Shown: piece by piece, positions 41,166-50,805 of the stretch
Numbering within the stretch: position 1 is the first letter of the stretch
Layout of the letters: each line of letters begins with the position of its first letter
Origin: Cellvibrio zantedeschiae
GTDB taxonomy: Bacteria > Pseudomonadota > Gammaproteobacteria > Pseudomonadales > Cellvibrionaceae
Direction: 5' to 3'
Assembly: GCF_014652535.1 (NCBI RefSeq)
Contig: NZ_BMYZ01000001.1
Location: 1,860,001 to 1,924,000, forward strand
DNA: 64,000 bases
Translations under genes and position numbers: made by a program
Notes under the pieces: model-generated
What the model was told of the DNA's origin: nothing
The model's database searches: none
What the model saw: only the letters and a program-made list of their open reading frames with translations

Positions 41166-43778
41166 ATGATTCGCCCGCCAATCCTCATCAATCACTCGAC
41201 CAGATTGCACATGCCATTAAACACACACACGCTCAAAAAACTAACCCCACTTATCAGTTTGGTTTTATTTGGTCTTGCCGCTTATGGCGTACATCACCAA
41301 ATTGCAAACTACGGTTGGAGCAACCTTTGGGTGGATCTTTTCGCTACCCCATTCCAAACACTCGAAGCCATGTTTTTTATGAGTATTTTTGGCTACGTTA
41401 CCTTGAGTTTATGTGAGTGGATTGCAATTCGTTATACAACAGAGAAGCTTAATTATCGATTTATTTTGTTAGGGTCTTTTTTAAGCAATGCTATTAGCCA
41501 CAACGTGGGCGCATCACCCATTACTGGTGGTGCAATTCGTTACCGGTTTTACAGTGAATGGGGATTGAGTAATAGCGCTATTGCAAAAATTACTGTTTTT
41601 GGCACCTTGAGTTACTTTTTAAGCGCTTTTACCTTATTGATTATTGCTTATCTGGTTGAATTTAATTCGATTCCCATCGAATCAGCCGTAGCTAAAAATA
41701 CCGTTAATTTATTATTAATCATAGGTATGGTTTTTATCGCGGGGTGGATAGCGCTTTCCTTCTTCAGCAAAAATCAATTCACTATTGGCAAATTTAGCAT
41801 TTCGCCACCAACGCCAGCTTTAGCGTTCCAACAAATTGCAGTCGGCGCTATTGATCTTAGTATTGCTGCCATAGTGCTTTACATTCCCTTGTTGAATTTT
41901 ACCGACATCAGCTTCAGTGAATTTTTAATTTATTACGTGGTAGCGCAGTTATTTGGTTTGATTAGCCAGGTACCGGGCGGCATAGGTGTATTTGAAAGTA
42001 GCTTTATGTTTTTGGCAGGCAGCCGCTTTCCACCAGAACAACTTTTATCGGCGTTGATTATTTACCGAATTGTTTATTACATAGTGCCCTTAATTTTTGC
42101 GGGTGTACTAATTGCCGCTTATGAAACTAAAAGCCATCGCTTTGTTTACACCTTAAAACTGCATTACATATTTAAACTCATTTACATAGCCACACCAAAA
42201 ATATTCTCAGTGCTCTTGCTGATTGGCGGTTGTATTTTATTAGCGTCAGGCGCCACACCGGGAATACAGGAGCGTTTGGACTGGTTGCAATTTTTTATCC
42301 CACTGCCACTGATTGAATTTTCGCATTTGGTAAACAGCTTGGTAGGCTTAGGCATGATATTTCTCTCACGTGCCGTGAGTATCAAGCTTGACTCAGCTTA
42401 TTACGCAACCATTATTTTGCTTTGTATCGGGATAGTTGCATCACTGGCTAAAGGCTGGGATTTTGAAGAAGCCTCGGTTTTAGGTTTGATGTTAGTCACC
42501 TTCATTCCCGCACGAAAACATTTTTACCGTAAATCGGCCCTCATAAGATTGGAGATTCCCTTTTCGCAATTTTTGGTAGGTGCCGCTATCGTAGGTTTAT
42601 CTACGTGGTTAGGATTTTTCTCCTACAAAGATGTAGCTTATTCCAATGATCTCTGGTGGCAATTTTCATTAGATAGAGCCGGTGACGCCTCGCGTTTCTT
42701 ACGTTCGCTGTTTGTTATTTCGGTGGTATGCGGCGGGGTATTGATTTATCGCTTGATGAGCAAAACCACTACTAACTTAACATTACCTACTAAAGAAGAG
42801 TTGGACATAGCCACAAAAATTGTTCATGACTCCAACACCACTGATCATCACCTTGTTCTGACCGGCGATAAATATATTTTGTGGAGTAAAACACAAAAAA
42901 GCTTTTTGATGTTTGGCGTGACCAATAAATTCTGGATCGCCATGGGCGACCCCGTGGGCGACCCAAATGAATTTGAAGAACTTGTTTGGCGCTTTCGTGA
43001 GTCAGCCGACAAAGTTGCTGCGCAAGTAGCATTTTATGAGATTGGGATTCACCAGATACCGCTCTACCTGGATTTGGGTTTAAGCCTTATAAAACTAGGT
43101 CAACAGGCACTAATCCCTCTCGATTCTTTTGGCTTGGAAGGTAAAAAACGCCAAAACTTCCGCAGTGCAATTAATAAATATCAACGCGAAGGATTCACCT
43201 TTGAAATAGTTTATGCAAATCAAGTCGACACTATTTTGCCAAACTTAAAGCGCATATCTGACGCTTGGTTAAAAGAAAAAAACGCCAAGGAAAAACGTTT
43301 CTCTTTGGGTTTCTTTAACGAAGAATATTTAAGGCACTGCGAACTTGCCGTTGTTAAAAAGGATGGCGAAATTTACGCCTTCTGTAATTTGTGGGCACTA
43401 AATAATAGACGACAAATTTCCATTGACCTTATGCGCTACTTGCCTGGCACACCTAACGGCATTATGGAATATTTAAATATTAGCCTTGCCATGTGGGCAA
43501 AAGAACAAGGCTTTACTTATTTTTGCCTGGGTATGGCGCCCCTCTCAGGGCTGGAGAACCACGAGCTAGCACCTCTCTGGCATAAAATTGGAAACACCAT
43601 ATTCCGAAATGGCAGTGATTTTTATAATTTTGAAGGCGTTTATTTTTACAAAGAAAAATTTAATCCCGTGTGGCAACCAGTGTATTTAGCTGCACCACCC
43701 GGATTACAAACAGCGTCTGCCCTGCTCGCTGCTACTACGCTTATCTCCGGCGGAGTAAAAGGTATTTTTTCCAAATAA
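41166..43778 (+). CDS. mprF: MprF: bifunctional lysyl-phosphatidylglycerol synthase/flippase
   Basis: An 870-residue membrane protein (a second ATG at 41211 gives 855). The N-terminal flippase half (to about residue 520) has 12 or more membrane segments with GASPITGGAIRYRFY and QVPGGIGVFESSFMFLAG. The C-terminal cytoplasmic synthase domain (about 540-860, DUF2156) has AMGDPVGDPNEFEEL, DSFGLEGKKRQNFRSAINKYQREGF and KEKRFSLGFFNEEYL. It transfers an aminoacyl group from tRNA (usually Lys) to phosphatidylglycerol and moves the product outward, lowering sensitivity to cationic peptides. The next gene, 37 bases away, is its usual partner acvB. The start is not supported by a clear ribosome-binding site. 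Confidence 0.9.
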   Translation: MIRPPILINHSTRLHMPLNTHTLKKLTPLISLVLFGLAAYGVHHQIANYGWSNLWVDLFATPFQTLEAMFFMSIFGYVTLSLCEWIAIRYTTEKLNYRFILLGSFLSNAISHNVGASPITGGAIRYRFYSEWGLSNSAIAKITVFGTLSYFLSAFTLLIIAYLVEFNSIPIESAVAKNTVNLLLIIGMVFIAGWIALSFFSKNQFTIGKFSISPPTPALAFQQIAVGAIDLSIAAIVLYIPLLNFTDISFSEFLIYYVVAQLFGLISQVPGGIGVFESSFMFLAGSRFPPEQLLSALIIYRIVYYIVPLIFAGVLIAAYETKSHRFVYTLKLHYIFKLIYIATPKIFSVLLLIGGCILLASGATPGIQERLDWLQFFIPLPLIEFSHLVNSLVGLGMIFLSRAVSIKLDSAYYATIILLCIGIVASLAKGWDFEEASVLGLMLVTFIPARKHFYRKSALIRLEIPFSQFLVGAAIVGLSTWLGFFSYKDVAYSNDLWWQFSLDRAGDASRFLRSLFVISVVCGGVLIYRLMSKTTTNLTLPTKEELDIATKIVHDSNTTDHHLVLTGDKYILWSKTQKSFLMFGVTNKFWIAMGDPVGDPNEFEELVWRFRESADKVAAQVAFYEIGIHQIPLYLDLGLSLIKLGQQALIPLDSFGLEGKKRQNFRSAINKYQREGFTFEIVYANQVDTILPNLKRISDAWLKEKNAKEKRFSLGFFNEEYLRHCELAVVKKDGEIYAFCNLWALNNRRQISIDLMRYLPGTPNGIMEYLNISLAMWAKEQGFTYFCLGMAPLSGLENHELAPLWHKIGNTIFRNGSDFYNFEGVYFYKEKFNPVWQPVYLAAPPGLQTASALLAATTLISGGVKGIFSK

Positions 43779-43815
43779 GAGTCAATACATACATAGACTT
43801 AACAAAGAGTTTGAT

Positions 43816-45225
43816 ATGCAGTTATCGTTAAAACGTTCATTATTGATTGCAGGTATTATCCTGGCATTGCTTGTTGCAGGTTTTATTTATCTATTCCCGG
43901 GCAACACACAACCTGCCATCACCAATCAAATTGGCGATGAACAAGTAAAACTCAGCAACAATGAAACCCTACAGGTGTTCCGCGCAGCAAAACCTGAAAA
44001 AGGTGTTTTGATTTACATTGCTGATAAAAGCCATGACAACAAAATCGCTGACTACGCCAAACAATTCGCATCACTCAGTTACTATGTAGCTGTGCTAGAC
44101 AAAGATGCACTATTAAGTTCACCGGCCAATACTGAAACCCATTGCCTGGATCTCGCAAAAAAAATTGGCGATATCAATACCCAGCTACAAAAGCATTATC
44201 AGCTTGATGACGAAGAGCTTCCCATACTCGCAGGCACTGACCAAAGTTCAGCAGTAGTTTATGCAGTGTTGGCGCAAGCCGAAGGACACAAATTTCATGC
44301 AGCTGTCAGCATCAACTTTTCAACTGACTTAAAAGTGCATACTGCTTTGTGTGAGCAAGAAAAATTCGTTAATACGGACAAGTTAATTGCCATTAAACGT
44401 TTGCCGACGAGCTTTTATGTTTTCCAGGATACTAATGCACCGGCAGAGTCAGCAAAATTTGCAGAAAATATTGGCAACGTAAAATTAACCATTGCTGCTG
44501 ACCAGAAACAAAATGCACAAGCTGAAGCAATCCAGATATTGCAATGGCTCGACCCGCGTTTAGCTGATCAAATATCGTCTGATGCTAGCGACAGTGATTT
44601 GCCATTGATTGAAGTTCCTGTAACCGAATCTGCAAATATACAAGCAAGTGAATCCTTAGTTGTGTTGTTGACCGGCGATGGTGGCTGGGCAGAAATAGAC
44701 AAAAGCCTTGCAAAAATTCTTGCTGATAAAGGCATTCCAACCGTCGCACTGGATTCACTGAGCTATTTTTGGAAACAACGCACGCCGCAAGAAACCGCCA
44801 AGGATATTGAAGACACAATTTCGCATTATCTGGACAAGTGGAATAAGAAGCGCGCAATTCTTATTGGCTATTCCTTTGGTGCCGATGTATTGCCATTTGT
44901 GGCAAACAATTTAACAACTGAAACCCAACAAAAAATCTCTTTAATTGCACTGCTAGGCATGGGCAAAACCGCTGCTTTTGAATTTCGTCTATCAAGCTGG
45001 ATGAACGCTGACAAAAACCCAAACCGCCTGCCAATTTTGCCAGAGTTTGGAAAAATGAAATGGGCAAATACGATTTGTATTTATGGTGTAGATGATGATG
45101 CCGCTAATTGTTTACCTACCGCAGAACTCGGAGTAAAAATTATCAGCATGCCGGGCGATCATCACTTTGACGAAAGGTACGATGAATTAGTACAACATAT
45201 TCTGGACAATGAAAAAGCCCGGTAA
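43816..45225 (+). CDS. acvB: AcvB/VirJ-family periplasmic hydrolase
   Basis: A 469-residue protein with an N-terminal signal anchor (LLIAGIILALLVAGFIYLF, about residues 10-28). The C-terminal VirJ alpha/beta-hydrolase domain starts at about 275 (VVLLTGDGGWAEIDKSLAKIL). It contains the nucleophile elbow GYSFGAD (Ser near 353), an acid region GVDDDAANC (near 425-431) and GDHHFDERYDELV (His near 449). The N-terminal region (about 40-250) is a weaker copy of the same fold. In Agrobacterium AcvB is a periplasmic hydrolase of lysyl-phosphatidylglycerol encoded with the synthase lpiA, so the pairing with mprF here fits. It is convergent with the histidine kinase. Confidence 0.87.
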   Translation: MQLSLKRSLLIAGIILALLVAGFIYLFPGNTQPAITNQIGDEQVKLSNNETLQVFRAAKPEKGVLIYIADKSHDNKIADYAKQFASLSYYVAVLDKDALLSSPANTETHCLDLAKKIGDINTQLQKHYQLDDEELPILAGTDQSSAVVYAVLAQAEGHKFHAAVSINFSTDLKVHTALCEQEKFVNTDKLIAIKRLPTSFYVFQDTNAPAESAKFAENIGNVKLTIAADQKQNAQAEAIQILQWLDPRLADQISSDASDSDLPLIEVPVTESANIQASESLVVLLTGDGGWAEIDKSLAKILADKGIPTVALDSLSYFWKQRTPQETAKDIEDTISHYLDKWNKKRAILIGYSFGADVLPFVANNLTTETQQKISLIALLGMGKTAAFEFRLSSWMNADKNPNRLPILPEFGKMKWANTICIYGVDDDAANCLPTAELGVKIISMPGDHHFDERYDELVQHILDNEKAR

Positions 45226-45239
45226 TTTTTGCGGCACTT

Positions 45240-47906
45240 TTACCGCAATAACTCAATGGGGATTGAAAAGTAGAACACCGAACCCTTATCAATCTCTGTT
45301 GTGTAATCTATAGAGCCACCCATGCGTTCCACTATCACCCGTGAAATGCTTAACCCTAAGCCTGTGCCATCGCGCTTACGCGTGTCTGAACTATCCGCTT
45401 GCGCAAATTTCTGGAATATTTTTTTGCGGAACTCCTCCGGAATACCTGTACCAAAATCCTCAACGTAAAAAGCAATATCCTTCCCGGTTATTTTGGCGGA
45501 GACAATAACAAGCCCATCCATTTGGGAAAATTTCACCGCGTTAGAAATAAGATTGGACATAACCTGTAAAAAACGATCTGCATCCACCAGAATAATAATA
45601 TTCTTATCGGCCACAGCCTGATTATCCAGCTTAAGCCTAACACCGTATTTCATCGCGTAACCGGCATTTTGATCAATTGCTTGACGCATCAAGTCATTGG
45701 CATCGCAGTCAGAGATATCAAGCTGTAATTTCCCAAACTCAAGCTTTTCTATATCCAAAATATCATTAACCAAACGCCCTAAACGCTCGGCATTATTTTT
45801 GGCAATGACTAACAGATCCATGGCTTTATCTGGTATAGCTGGCACAGCACCCCCAACCAACAAACCCAAAGCCCCAGAAATTGATGTGAGCGGTGTACGT
45901 AACTCATGACTGACGGTAGAAACAAATTCGCTTTTTAATTTATCGACTTTTTTGCGTGCAGCTATATCGTGAATCAAACACGTGTAAATTCGACGATCCG
46001 GCAAATCGACTTTACTAACACCTATTTCGATAGGCACCTTACTACCATCTTTACAAACGCCAAGTGTTTCAAGCGCCTTCCAAATCGAACGGCTTCCGGT
46101 GCGGTTATATTCTTCGCCAGGTGTAAATAATAAATCTTGCAAAATCGGGATAATTGTTTGCGAATCCTGACCAATTAATTCCTGTTCAGTTGTTTTAAAT
46201 AAACGACAAGCCGCAGGATTAACGCGTTCAATATTGCCGCTATGATTAATGATAATAATCGCTTCTACAGCTTCATCCAGAATTGATTCCAACTCAAGGG
46301 TGCGTCGCTCTACCAAAGAGCTTATATATTGGGTACGCCCTGTAACTAACAGCAAAAATCCACCTAATAAGCTACAAAACAATAAACCGCCCACCAGCAC
46401 GTACCATGATTGACCGCTCAACTGTTTATTAATATATTTTTCTGTGGGGGTTACCGTCAAACGCAAAGATCTGCCTGCGATATTTTCTTCAACAGCCCAC
46501 ATATAGGACTTGGATATCGCTGATGTAGGATTCGTATCCTGATACAAATTAATAGGGTTATTTGATTCAGTGACATCATCCAAAGAAATTACAAAATCAG
46601 TTTTGGGGAATTTTTGATGGATAATATCTAATTGGCGCCCTACTTTAATTAAAGCCGCCACATAACCCCGTAATAGTTGCTCACGCATGTCCAGCGATTT
46701 GGGTACGTCCAGCGTTTTATACACCGGCATAAAAATCACATAACTTAAATCCTTTGAAGGTGTTTGCAATAAATGCAGAGGCGCAGTCATTGCTGGCAAA
46801 CCTGTTTGATTTGCAAATGTGAGAGCGCGCTTCCGTGCGGATTCAGAGGTGACATCAAAACCCTGGGCTCTACTATTTTTTGAATAAGGTTCTATAAAAG
46901 TGACAACAACATAATAATCTCGCTCTGACGCAATACTTGGGTTACCACTAGCAGCGCCTTCTGTAATAGCAAAATTAGGGAAACCTTGCGCAATCATTTG
47001 TTGTTCATAATCTTTCCGTTCAGATTGCGAAACCTTCTGATTCCAGGACAAGGCGGTAATACCATTCTCGCCACTTAAAAGCTCTGAGGTGAACAATCTA
47101 AAATCTTCTGATGAGACGATGTCTGACGCTACGTAAAGCCCTTTAAGTGGTGTTAAGGCATCGATATGTTTGTTAAAACTGGAAAATAAATTATCTGCAA
47201 TTTCTTTGGCGCTTTCCTGATGCGCACGCTCTATCTTTTGTTGGTCGCTATGACTAGCGCTAAAAAAAATCGCAACAATTAAAGCGCAGCTTACCAGCAG
47301 AGGAATTCCAACAGTTTTAAGGCGACTACGCCAAAGCGCTCGCGGTCGTGCGAACAAAATAAAAACAAATGGCGCAGCGATCAAAACGCCTATTGTGTCC
47401 CCTGTCCACCAGGTGACCCAGCTGTAAATAACTTGCGAAAAAGGAATGATTCCATTCATGCATAGCGCAGCAATACCTATACTCGCGCTAATACTGCTAG
47501 CGATTGGGCCGCCCAATACAAAAAATAGAAAAATGCTCCACTCGTCCAAGAGCTCATTGGGGAAGCCGATAAATTTTTGAATTAAATTCGATCCAACCCA
47601 GGTCGCAAGGCAGCTGCCTATGGCAATTTCCATAGCAACTGTGACAACAGGTATACCGAAGTCTGCGCCTGCACTCACAGACATACTGGTGTTTAAAAGC
47701 GTAGAGCCAAGAAATACACCCAGCAACATGGGATTGCCCCACAGCAAAACTGCTGCGAGTGAAATACCTAAAGGTGGAAAAATAGCTGTAGCAAAACCGG
47801 GCGGAATGGCTAACAACAAAGCCAGACGTCCCGCCAACAAATAGGCAAATGCCAAAAGAAAAATTCTACTCACCAACAGCAGCTTGGGGGATAAAACCGC
47901 GGACAT
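45240..47906 (-). CDS. MASE1-CHASE-PAS sensor histidine kinase
   Basis: An 888-residue membrane kinase. The N-terminal MASE1 region (about 1-210) has eight or so membrane segments (LLFLVSRIF-type starts, PPLGISLAAVLLWGNP, WWTGDTIGVLIAAPF). A periplasmic CHASE domain (about 225-500) follows, then a membrane segment (about 505-525), a PAS domain (about 540-650; IIINHSGNIERVNPAACRLF), HisKA with SHELRTPLTSISGALG (phospho-His near 666) and an HATPase_c domain (FYVEDFGTGIPEEFR, KRDGTGLGLSIS). No receiver domain is attached and no response regulator is adjacent, so the partner and signal are unknown. It lies between fliC1 and acvB. Confidence 0.88.
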   Translation of the reverse strand: MSAVLSPKLLLVSRIFLLAFAYLLAGRLALLLAIPPGFATAIFPPLGISLAAVLLWGNPMLLGVFLGSTLLNTSMSVSAGADFGIPVVTVAMEIAIGSCLATWVGSNLIQKFIGFPNELLDEWSIFLFFVLGGPIASSISASIGIAALCMNGIIPFSQVIYSWVTWWTGDTIGVLIAAPFVFILFARPRALWRSRLKTVGIPLLVSCALIVAIFFSASHSDQQKIERAHQESAKEIADNLFSSFNKHIDALTPLKGLYVASDIVSSEDFRLFTSELLSGENGITALSWNQKVSQSERKDYEQQMIAQGFPNFAITEGAASGNPSIASERDYYVVVTFIEPYSKNSRAQGFDVTSESARKRALTFANQTGLPAMTAPLHLLQTPSKDLSYVIFMPVYKTLDVPKSLDMREQLLRGYVAALIKVGRQLDIIHQKFPKTDFVISLDDVTESNNPINLYQDTNPTSAISKSYMWAVEENIAGRSLRLTVTPTEKYINKQLSGQSWYVLVGGLLFCSLLGGFLLLVTGRTQYISSLVERRTLELESILDEAVEAIIIINHSGNIERVNPAACRLFKTTEQELIGQDSQTIIPILQDLLFTPGEEYNRTGSRSIWKALETLGVCKDGSKVPIEIGVSKVDLPDRRIYTCLIHDIAARKKVDKLKSEFVSTVSHELRTPLTSISGALGLLVGGAVPAIPDKAMDLLVIAKNNAERLGRLVNDILDIEKLEFGKLQLDISDCDANDLMRQAIDQNAGYAMKYGVRLKLDNQAVADKNIIILVDADRFLQVMSNLISNAVKFSQMDGLVIVSAKITGKDIAFYVEDFGTGIPEEFRKKIFQKFAQADSSDTRKRDGTGLGLSISRVIVERMGGSIDYTTEIDKGSVFYFSIPIELLR

Positions 47907-47982
47907 AATCCTTCTCTGTAATAATATTCTCTAAGCCTAGCTGAAAAACACCAAGTCGCGAATAAGAGAACAGGCATCCTTA

Positions 47983-48014
47983 AAACAAAAAACCGCTGAG
48001 AGCATCAGCGGTTT
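47983..48014 (-). terminator. Rho-independent terminator of flagellin 1
   Basis: Read on the - strand: AAACCGCTGA and TCAGCGGTTT pair perfectly around a 5-base loop and lead into a T-rich stretch (TTTTTTGTTTT). It lies 27 bases after the stop codon. Confidence 0.9.
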
Positions 48015-48040
48015 TCTTTAATCTCTTACAGCCTTACCCA

Positions 48041-50629
48041 TTAGCCTTTGAGCAATGACAAGACTTGTTGTGGACGAGCATTAGACTGAGCCAACATGGC
48101 AGTTGCTGCTTGTTGCAGTACTTGCGCCCTGCTCATTGCTGCCGTTTCCGCCGCGAAGTCAGCATCGGTAATACGTGAACGCGATGCAGAAGTCTTTTCG
48201 GAAACGTTTGCCAGGTTGTTGATCGTAAACTCCAGACGGTTATTGATCGCACCCATTTGTGAACGTACATCGTTAATGGTATCCAACGCTTTATCGATAA
48301 TACCGATAGCTTTTTGTGCACCGGCCTGGGTGGCAATACTCACGCTATTCAAAGAGGTACCGAAGCCTAAACCGGCAGACGCTTTGTTTTGCGAGATCAA
48401 ACCAGTCACAACCGAGCCGTTTGCAGTCACATCCAGGCTGATTGGGTTGTCGCTCAGTGAATCTAACTGGATAGATGCCAACACGTTAGTGACATGACCT
48501 CCGATTGGGCCGGCCAAAGTAGTATCCAAGCCTAAGGTTGCCAAAGTCTTGCCGCCATTGGTATCGCCTACATCAATCGAGAACGCAGAGTTAGAATTTA
48601 GAATCAACTGACCCAAATCGTTGAGAGAAGCATAAACCCCTGTATTTGCTTGCTGTGCGTTCAATTCTGAAATCACAGTATTCAGATCAGACACATTGCT
48701 CAGCGAGATCTGAGTATTGTTCAAACGAACACTACCTGTAGCTGCTACGGTAGGCGCGAATGAAGCTGTGACAACCGCTGCAGTTAAACCCAGAGCAGTA
48801 GCTGCCGCCGCACCATTGGTACCATCATCGTCCAAATTGATTTGGCCCTCAGAGAATAAATGCAGCTTACCTGTTGAGTCCAAAAAGGCAGTCACACCTG
48901 TGGTGGTTGATGCCGCGTTAATATCAATCACGTCTTGATTGATCGTAGTCCCGGTCAAAGTCACTTGAACACCGTTAATACGAATCTGGTCACCTGCCGC
49001 GTGTGCCGCACCAGGAGTAGCGCCAGTCACTTCAGTTGAAAGCTTCAATGCATTAAAGGTTGAAACGTTTTCAGATTTGAGACTTGCAATAACACCCGTT
49101 TGATCACTCACCTTATTGATGTTATCTACCTTGCCTTGCAAGGTTCCGGTATTTTCACCGCTAATGGTGATGCCGTTAATTTTCAAATCGCCAAACGCCA
49201 GGGTTTTGGTCGAATCAGCTGCCGGGATATGTTGCCCAAACACAGATGCTTGCGCACGGGTATCCTGGAAGCCGAGAGCTGACAAGAGAGTTGGCGCCTT
49301 GGTTGTACCATTGGTCAAACCAACAGTAGCAGCGGCAGTAGATGGAACTGAACTCACGGTAATATCGCGACCTTTTGCATCGGTCAGTACCAGGTTACCG
49401 CCTGAAAGACTGGCTGTTACACCGGTATTGAGCGTCTGGGTATTAATTGCATCGCGCACAGCAGTGTTCGCCATAGCAGCGGTAAAGGCAGGAATAGCCA
49501 CACCGTTAATCGAGATAACATCGGTGTTAACCGTTGTTCCGAATGCAGCTGCAGAAACTACCGTTGGCTGAGTCGCATTAGGCCCTTGAGTAATCACAAT
49601 GTCCTCACCATTTTTAGAGGTCAAAGCGATTTGTCCATAGCTTGGAGAAACAATAGCGCCCAAGCCTGCTGCTGCGCCCGCACCGCTCACTGTAATAGTC
49701 GCGCCGTTGTTGTTCGCAAGCGTTACCAATCCAGCCTCAGTCTTGGTTGATTGAATTAATCCCCCAGACTGGGTGTTTATAGCGTCGATCAACTCATCCA
49801 TATTGTTGGTATTGGAGATGGTAAAGGATGAGGTGGTGCCGTCAGGGTTGGTCAACGCAATGGTGATTGGAGCCGCTGCAGTAGTAACACCGGTACCCAC
49901 GGTAGTCGTAGTAACTTCGTTAAATGCAGTTGCGGTAATACCTTCAATTTTCTCATTGATATTGGCCAAGAGTTTCTCAAAGGTATCTGGCGGAGTTTTA
50001 GTACCGTCAAACGCGCCAATACTCTTGCCGTTAATCAGAATATCGCCATCTTTAAAGCTGGTAGAGGTAATCGCTTTACCAAGGTGATTACTGGTGACAT
50101 CACCACCGGTGGAGCCCATACCTAATGTTTTGGCATCCATCTTCGGAATCTTCATGATGATGGTTTGGCCGGCGTCAGCGCCTACCTGCAAATTCACTTT
50201 GCCCAAGGTACCATCAAGTAATTTTTGGCCGTTGAAGGATGTTGAAGTCGCGATGCGATTCAATTCCGCGGTGAGTTGTTGTACCTCGGCATCCAGAGTT
50301 TTACGGTCGGCATCACTATAGATACCGTTCCCTGCCTGAATCGCCAGTTCGCGCATACGTTGCAAAATGTTAGTGGTTTCCTGCAAGGCACCTTCAGCCG
50401 TTTGGATCAGAGAAATACCATCGTTAGCATTTCGAATCGCTTGATCCAGACCGCGCACTTGCGAGGTCATACGGTTGGAAATAGCCAAACCCGCGGCGTC
50501 ATCTTTTGCGGAATTAATACGTTGGCCTGACGACAAGCGTTCTGTAGCTTTATCTAATGCGCCACCGGAATTCATCAATTGACGTTGAGAGTTCAGAGAC
50601 GCAACGTTTGTGTTAATAACTAAAGACAT
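48041..50629 (-). CDS. fliC: Flagellin 1 (862 residues, four-repeat central region)
   Basis: A very long flagellin. The N-terminal D0/D1 region (SLVINTNVASLNSQRQL, SSGQRINSAKDDAAGLAISNRM, ANDGISLIQTAEGALQE) and the C-terminal D0/D1 region (INNRLEFTINNLANVSEKTSASRSRITDADFAAET, then MLAQSN) are standard. The central 500 residues hold repeated Flagellin_IN-like modules of the form (I/L)NG-x(15-25)-N(T/D)GV-x-A-L near residues 370-415, 480-520, 560-605 and 635-680. One module (about 355-445) is absent from flagellin 2. The many Thr/Ser residues are potential sites for nonulosonic acid. A sigma-54 promoter lies 160 bases upstream. GGAGATAA precedes the ATG. Confidence 0.93.
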   Translation of the reverse strand: MSLVINTNVASLNSQRQLMNSGGALDKATERLSSGQRINSAKDDAAGLAISNRMTSQVRGLDQAIRNANDGISLIQTAEGALQETTNILQRMRELAIQAGNGIYSDADRKTLDAEVQQLTAELNRIATSTSFNGQKLLDGTLGKVNLQVGADAGQTIIMKIPKMDAKTLGMGSTGGDVTSNHLGKAITSTSFKDGDILINGKSIGAFDGTKTPPDTFEKLLANINEKIEGITATAFNEVTTTTVGTGVTTAAAPITIALTNPDGTTSSFTISNTNNMDELIDAINTQSGGLIQSTKTEAGLVTLANNNGATITVSGAGAAAGLGAIVSPSYGQIALTSKNGEDIVITQGPNATQPTVVSAAAFGTTVNTDVISINGVAIPAFTAAMANTAVRDAINTQTLNTGVTASLSGGNLVLTDAKGRDITVSSVPSTAAATVGLTNGTTKAPTLLSALGFQDTRAQASVFGQHIPAADSTKTLAFGDLKINGITISGENTGTLQGKVDNINKVSDQTGVIASLKSENVSTFNALKLSTEVTGATPGAAHAAGDQIRINGVQVTLTGTTINQDVIDINAASTTTGVTAFLDSTGKLHLFSEGQINLDDDGTNGAAAATALGLTAAVVTASFAPTVAATGSVRLNNTQISLSNVSDLNTVISELNAQQANTGVYASLNDLGQLILNSNSAFSIDVGDTNGGKTLATLGLDTTLAGPIGGHVTNVLASIQLDSLSDNPISLDVTANGSVVTGLISQNKASAGLGFGTSLNSVSIATQAGAQKAIGIIDKALDTINDVRSQMGAINNRLEFTINNLANVSEKTSASRSRITDADFAAETAAMSRAQVLQQAATAMLAQSNARPQQVLSLLKG

Positions 50630-50789
50630 GATTTATCTCCTAAGGATTTTTCCTGCTCAGAGTCTTAACTCTCTGCGACAAGTCATTGATGAAGCCTGCA
50701 AGAAACTTGAAAACTTCGTGGCAGATCCCGGCAGACTCTCGGAGTTCTATGCGTCAGGATTTTGTTACTTCTTTGCCTAAATGACTTTT

Positions 50790-50805
50790 TGCACAGACTG
50801 TGCCA
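50790..50805 (-). promoter_or_regulatory. Sigma-54 promoter of flagellin 1
   Basis: Read on the - strand: TGGCAC, 5 bases, GTGCA: correct -24/-12 spacing and an exact -24 element. Transcription would start near 50778, giving a leader of about 150 bases before the ATG at 50629. Confidence 0.78.
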
